Shown: positions 7,530 to 11,172 of the stretch, one piece after another | How positions within the stretch are numbered: the stretch's first letter is position 1 | Layout of the letters: the number at the start of each line of letters is the position of its first letter | Assembly: GCA_002336475.1 (NCBI GenBank) | Contig: DDCX01000125.1 | Span: forward strand, 245 to 11,416 | DNA from: Flavobacteriales bacterium UBA1995 | GTDB taxonomy: Bacteria > Bacteroidota > Bacteroidia > Flavobacteriales_D > Sanyastnellaceae | Length of the DNA stretch: 11,172 nt | Reading direction: 5' to 3' | Notes under the pieces: model-generated | The model's database searches: none | What the model saw: only the letters and a program-made list of their open reading frames with translations | What the model was told of the DNA's origin: nothing | Position numbers and translations under genes: made by a program

Positions 7530-7542
7530 GGCCTCAGAGGCC
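7530..7542. repeat. perfect inverted repeat at the rodA/odhB convergent junction, possible terminator
   Basis: GGCCT-CAG-AGGCC forms a five-base-pair perfect stem with a three-base loop, equally readable on both strands. It lies 35 bases after the rodA stop, and its loop lies inside the odhB stop codon (7534-7536). No U-tract follows on either strand, so it is not a canonical intrinsic terminator. It may still slow or end transcription between two convergent operons, or protect 3' ends. Confidence 0.35.
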
Positions 7543-8808
7543 GAGCAACACCTCCATGGGGTCTTTGGAGCCAAACAACATGCGCTCGGGGTTCTCCAAC
7601 ATCTCTTTAACGGCCACCAAGAAGCTCACGCTTTCCTTGCCGTCGATGATGCGGTGGTCGTAACTCAGCGCTACATACATGATGGGGCGGACCTCCACTT
7701 GGCCGTTGATGGCCACGGGGCGCTCCACAATGTTGTGCATGCCCAGGATGGCGCTCTGCGGCGGGTTGATGATCGGCGTCGAAAGCATCGACCCAAACAC
7801 CCCACCATTGGTGATGGTGAATGTTCCGCCTGTCATCTCATCCACTGTAATCTCCCCATCGCGGGCGCGGATGGCGAGCCGTTTGATCTCCGCCTCAATT
7901 TGCGCCAGCGACATCGCTTCGGCATTGCGGACAACGGGCACCATGAGGCCCTTGGGGGAGCTCACGGCAATGCCGATGTCGGCGTAGTCGTGCATGCGCA
8001 TTTCCTTGCCATCAATCATGGCGTTGACCGCAGGATACAGTTCCAATGCTGACGTGACGGCTTTGGTAAAGAATCCCATAAAGCCGAGGCCCACACCATG
8101 GTGTTCCTTGAACTGGTTCTTGTACTTCTTGCGCAGGTCCATGATGGGTTTCATGTCCACCTCATTGAAGGTGGTCAACATGGCCGTCTCATTCTTGACA
8201 CCCACCAAGCGCTCTGCCACCTTGCGGCGCAGCATGCTCATCTTTTCGTTGCGCACTTCACGGCTGCCCGACCAACCTGCACCGGGCAAGCTGGGTTGTG
8301 GAACACCTGCCGCCAAAGCACCCAGCACGTCTTGCTTGAGTACGCGCCCTCCGGGTCCAGAACCGGCCACCTGACCGGCTTTTAAACCCGACTCTTCCAT
8401 GAGCTTTCGCGCTGCAGGAGAGGGGTGGCCAGCGGCATGGCCAGCGGGGGCGGGTGTGGGAGCTGCTACAGGAGCTGGGGCTGGTGCAGGAGCGGCTTTG
8501 GGCGCTGGGGCCGGGGCAGGAGCGGCCACCGGGTCTGCCTGGGGAGGCGCCGCGTCGGCAGGAGCTTCTGCATCGGTATCAATCAGGCACACCACAGCAC
8601 CTACGGCCACGGCATCTCCTTCCTCGGCCTTCAAGGTGATGGTACCGGCCGCTTCGGCTGGAAGTTCCAGTGTGGCCTTGTCGCTGTCGACCTCAGCAAT
8701 GGCTTGGTCCTTGAAGACATAGTCTCCATCTGCGACCAGCCAGGTTGCGATTTCCACTTCCGAGATGGATTCCCCTGGACTGGGGACCTTCATTTCAAGG
8801 ATGGGCAT
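7534..8808 (-). CDS. odhB: 2-oxoglutarate dehydrogenase E2, dihydrolipoyllysine succinyltransferase
   Basis: This E2 core enzyme moves the succinyl group from the E1 active site to coenzyme A on a swinging lipoyl arm, in the cytosolic 2-oxoglutarate dehydrogenase complex. The 424 residues show the standard order. A single lipoyl domain covers 1-77, with the lipoylated lysine K44 in [13 protein letters not shown] flexible Ala/Pro linker covers about 81-128. The peripheral subunit-binding domain is at about 129-165 ([16 protein letters not shown], then [17 protein letters not shown]). The catalytic domain covers about 190-424. The active-site motif SYDHRIIDG (382-390) has His385 and Asp389. [12 protein letters not shown] and [20 protein letters not shown] are typical of succinyltransferases rather than pyruvate dehydrogenase E2. 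It starts 45 bases after the sucA stop, so the two are probably one transcript. No Shine-Dalgarno sequence is seen. E. coli calls this gene sucB. Confidence 0.96.
   Translation of the reverse strand: MPILEMKVPSPGESISEVEIATWLVADGDYVFKDQAIAEVDSDKATLELPAEAAGTITLKAEEGDAVAVGAVVCLIDTDAEAPADAAPPQADPVAAPAPAPAPKAAPAPAPAPVAAPTPAPAGHAAGHPSPAARKLMEESGLKAGQVAGSGPGGRVLKQDVLGALAAGVPQPSLPGAGWSGSREVRNEKMSMLRRKVAERLVGVKNETAMLTTFNEVDMKPIMDLRKKYKNQFKEHHGVGLGFMGFFTKAVTSALELYPAVNAMIDGKEMRMHDYADIGIAVSSPKGLMVPVVRNAEAMSLAQIEAEIKRLAIRARDGEITVDEMTGGTFTITNGGVFGSMLSTPIINPPQSAILGMHNIVERPVAINGQVEVRPIMYVALSYDHRIIDGKESVSFLVAVKEMLENPERMLFGSKDPMEVLLGL
8425..8568 (-). repeat. low-complexity Ala/Pro linker-coding repeat within odhB
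   Basis: This stretch encodes the interdomain linker of the E2 protein (residues 81-128), with alternating APAPAP runs broken by K, V, T and D. The DNA is a GC-rich imperfect tandem repeat; on the plus strand GCAGGAGCGGC occurs twice. Such linkers keep the lipoyl arm extended and mobile. Repeat number could vary between strains by slippage in multiples of six bases without breaking the frame. Confidence 0.7.
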
Positions 8809-8853
8809 ATGATCTGAATGAGGGGATGAATCGTTGAATGGGCCACAAGGTCG

Positions 8854-11172
8854 TCAACCCAAATTGAACACGGAATCGATGATGGCCTGGTGGCGCTCCG
8901 CATGCACCACAGGGCTGCCCGCAGCCGGACTGGCCGACGCTGGACGTGAGAAATACTGCGTGACGCCTGGACCACACCTGTGCAGGTGGGCCAATCCCCC
9001 CATGTTGGCCGGCTCTTCCTGGGCCCAGCAAAGGTGTGCGCCATCATAGCGGTCGAGCACAGAACCGAGCTCTGCCGTCGGGAAAGGATAGAGTTGCTCC
9101 AAACGAACCAGCGCGATGGTGTCCATTTCTCCCAGCTGAACGCGCTTTTTGCGCTCTTCGAGAAGGTCGTAGTAAAATTTGCCCGAGCACAACACCACGT
9201 GGGTGACATGCTCCGCTGAACTTCCGCCGCGCTGTGGGTCGTCAATCACCGGCTGGAAACGGCCTTCGGCCAACTCTGCCATGGTGCTGACCGCGTCGGG
9301 ATAACGCAACAACTTCTTGGGCGTGAACACCACCAACGGCTTGCGGAAAGGACGCAGCACTTGACGGCGCAGCAAGTGGAAATGGTTGGCCGGGGTGGTG
9401 GGGTTGGCCACCTGCATGTTGTCTTGTGCGCACAGCTGCAGATAGCGCTCCATGCGACCGCTTGAATGCTCGCTGCCCATGCCCTCATAACCATGCGGCA
9501 AGAAGAGCGTCAGTCCATTGGGGGCGTTCCATTTGTCCTCTCCCGCAGAGAGGAATTGGTCGATGATGATCTGAGCGCCATTGTTGAAGTCACCAAACTG
9601 CGCCTCCCAAATGGTCAGGCCTTCTGGTGTGCCATAAGCGTATCCAAAATCAAAGCCCATGACCCCGTACTCGCTGAGGTTGGAGTTGTAGACGGACAGC
9701 TGCTCCTGGCCTTCCTCTAGGTGGTTCAGGGGAATGCGTTCCTCCTCGGAGTCTTCGGTTTTGACCACCGCATGGCGGTGGCTAAAGGTGCCCCGCTCCA
9801 CGTCTTGGCCACTGAGCCTTACCGGATGTCCTTCTACCAGCAACGTGCCGTATGCCAGCAATTCACCGAGCCCCCAGTCCAATCGGTCGCCTTCGACCAT
9901 GGCACGGCGGTCCTTGAACAGCTTCTTGACCTTCCTGAAGTAGTTTTTGTCCTCTGGAAGGCTGCACAAAGCCTCGGCCAAGCGGCCCAAGCGCTCGCGG
10001 TCGAACCCTGTCCATACCTCCATGGCGTCGTCCCCTGTTTGCTTGAGCCGGTAATCGCTCCACAGCTTTCCAAGGAAGTTGGTCACATGAATCTTGTCGC
10101 TGGACTTAGCCGCCTCCATGGCGGTATCCAGCTGGCCTTCGACCTCAGCGCGCATGCCGTCCGCAGCGGCACGGTCGATGGTCCCGTCCGAGACCAGCTG
10201 TTGCAGGTACAGCTCCCGGGCATTGGGGTGCTGCTGAATGGCCTTGTACAGCTTGGGCTGGGTGAACTTGGGCTCGTCGCCTTCGTTGTGACCGTACTTC
10301 CGATAACCGAGCAAATCGATGAACACATCTCGGTGCCACCGCTGGCGGTACTCCAATGCAATCCGAACGGCCGTCACCACTGCTTCTGCATCGTCAGCAT
10401 TGACATGGAACACCGGGCAATGCGTCGCCTTGGCCACGTCCGTGCAGTAAATGCTGGTACGCGCGTCGAGGTAATTGGTCGTGAAGCCCACCTGGTTGTT
10501 GACCACCAGGTGAATTGTTCCACCTGCACGGTAGCCATCGAGCTCGGCCATCTGCACCAACTCGTACACCACGCCTTGTCCAGCCACAGCCGCGTCACCG
10601 TGGACCAAAATGGGCACAACAGCATCTTCGCTCTTGTGCTCGCGGTCGATGCGTGCCCGGGCGATCCCTTCCACAACAGGGTCCACCGCTTCGAGGTGCG
10701 AGGGATTCGGCGCCAAGGTGATGTGTACTGGAAGCCCCGTATCGGCGACAATGTCCGTGCTGTACCCCATGTGGTATTTCACGTCGCCATCGAAATCTTC
10801 TCCGTGGTCGTAGGCCTTTCCAGCGAATTCTTCGAAGATGTCGGTATACGGCTTGTTGAGGATGTGCGCCAAGGTGTTCAGGCGGCCGCGGTGGGCCATG
10901 CCAATGATGAATTCTTTGGCTCCCAGCTCACTGCCCCGTTCGACAATGGCATCCAATGCAGGCAGCAGGCTCTCGCCGCCCTCCACACTAAAGCGCTTCT
11001 GGCCCACAAACTTCTTCTGCAAGAACTCCTCAAAGACCGTCGCCTGGTTGAGCTTCTTGAAAATCTGCTTCTTCTCCGCATCACTGAGCACAGGCCTGTT
11101 GGCCAGCTCAATGTGGTCCTTGAACCAATTCCAGCGCTCTGGCTCGCGGATGTACATGAACTCGATGCCGAT
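8854..11172 (-). CDS. sucA: 2-oxoglutarate dehydrogenase E1 component (5' end outside window)
   Basis: SucA is the thiamine-diphosphate-dependent E1 that decarboxylates 2-oxoglutarate and succinylates the E2 lipoyl group. The reading frame is open to the right edge. The visible part (772 codons plus stop) begins IGIEFMYIREPERW, a conserved SucA stretch, so roughly the first 140-150 residues are missing compared with the 933-residue E. coli protein. Numbering from the Met codon at 11157: GMAHRGRLN is at 86-94, PNPSHLEAVDPVVEG at 150-164, the HGDAAVAGQGVVYE cofactor region at 186-199, NNQVGFTT at 220-227 and YGHNEGDEP at 288-296. Further on are HGYEGMGSEHSSGRMERYLQL and, near the end, QEEPANMG and RPASASPAAGS. 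The usual Ala-Trp after NMG is Gly-Leu here. Its stop lies 45 bases upstream of odhB, giving the common sucA-E2 order. No E3 gene is adjacent. Confidence 0.96.
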   Translation of the reverse strand: MGIEFMYIREPERWNWFKDHIELANRPVLSDAEKKQIFKKLNQATVFEEFLQKKFVGQKRFSVEGGESLLPALDAIVERGSELGAKEFIIGMAHRGRLNTLAHILNKPYTDIFEEFAGKAYDHGEDFDGDVKYHMGYSTDIVADTGLPVHITLAPNPSHLEAVDPVVEGIARARIDREHKSEDAVVPILVHGDAAVAGQGVVYELVQMAELDGYRAGGTIHLVVNNQVGFTTNYLDARTSIYCTDVAKATHCPVFHVNADDAEAVVTAVRIALEYRQRWHRDVFIDLLGYRKYGHNEGDEPKFTQPKLYKAIQQHPNARELYLQQLVSDGTIDRAAADGMRAEVEGQLDTAMEAAKSSDKIHVTNFLGKLWSDYRLKQTGDDAMEVWTGFDRERLGRLAEALCSLPEDKNYFRKVKKLFKDRRAMVEGDRLDWGLGELLAYGTLLVEGHPVRLSGQDVERGTFSHRHAVVKTEDSEEERIPLNHLEEGQEQLSVYNSNLSEYGVMGFDFGYAYGTPEGLTIWEAQFGDFNNGAQIIIDQFLSAGEDKWNAPNGLTLFLPHGYEGMGSEHSSGRMERYLQLCAQDNMQVANPTTPANHFHLLRRQVLRPFRKPLVVFTPKKLLRYPDAVSTMAELAEGRFQPVIDDPQRGGSSAEHVTHVVLCSGKFYYDLLEERKKRVQLGEMDTIALVRLEQLYPFPTAELGSVLDRYDGAHLCWAQEEPANMGGLAHLHRCGPGVTQYFSRPASASPAAGSPVVHAERHQAIIDSVFNLG

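Noticed and set aside
1..11172. Search for mobile elements, CRISPR repeats, tRNA/rRNA genes, riboswitches or a novel gene system
   Set aside because: The window is almost fully covered by conserved housekeeping genes in two operons; the gaps (66, 103, 13, 38 and 45 bases) are too small to hold such elements and none was seen.

Overview
The window is an ordinary, densely packed chromosomal region of a Bacteroidota bacterium with fairly high GC. The assignment rests on three points. The gene order purH-mreB-mreC-mreD-mrdA-rodA is characteristic of that phylum. The protein variants are Bacteroidota-like, for example KHNNACG in PurH and a long RodA. None of the starts has a recognisable Shine-Dalgarno sequence. 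The genus cannot be fixed from sequence alone. No mobile element, CRISPR array, tRNA, rRNA, defence or biosynthetic system was seen, and no gene-free stretch exceeds about 105 bases.

Layout. (1) Positions 1-266, minus strand: the N-terminal 88 residues of a MacB/FtsX-type ABC transporter permease, running off the left edge. (2) Positions 267-332: a short divergent intergenic region with a candidate Bacteroidota-type promoter for the rightward operon. (3) Positions 333-7495, plus strand: purH (last two steps of IMP synthesis), then after a 103-base gap the rod-shape cluster mreB, mreC, mreD, mrdA (PBP2) and rodA. From mreC to rodA the genes overlap by 1-4 bases. (4) Positions 7496-7533: a 38-base convergent gap, with a small perfect inverted repeat lying over the stop codon of the opposing gene. 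(5) Positions 7534-11172, minus strand: sucA (E1, 5' end outside the window) followed by odhB/sucB (E2) of the 2-oxoglutarate dehydrogenase complex.

The mre-mrdA-rodA products form the elongasome. MreB filaments on the inner face of the membrane, with MreC and MreD, organise the RodA glycosyltransferase and the PBP2 transpeptidase for lateral wall synthesis. SucA and OdhB carry out the decarboxylation and succinyl transfer steps of 2-oxoglutarate dehydrogenase in the TCA cycle; the E3 subunit is not in the window. All catalytic motifs checked are intact and no frameshifts were seen.

No previously undescribed system was found. The points most worth a second look are modest: an insertion in RodA with about two extra membrane helices, a Cys/His cluster beside the PBP2 active site, the candidate purH promoter and its bearing on the start codon, and the stop-codon hairpin at the convergent junction.
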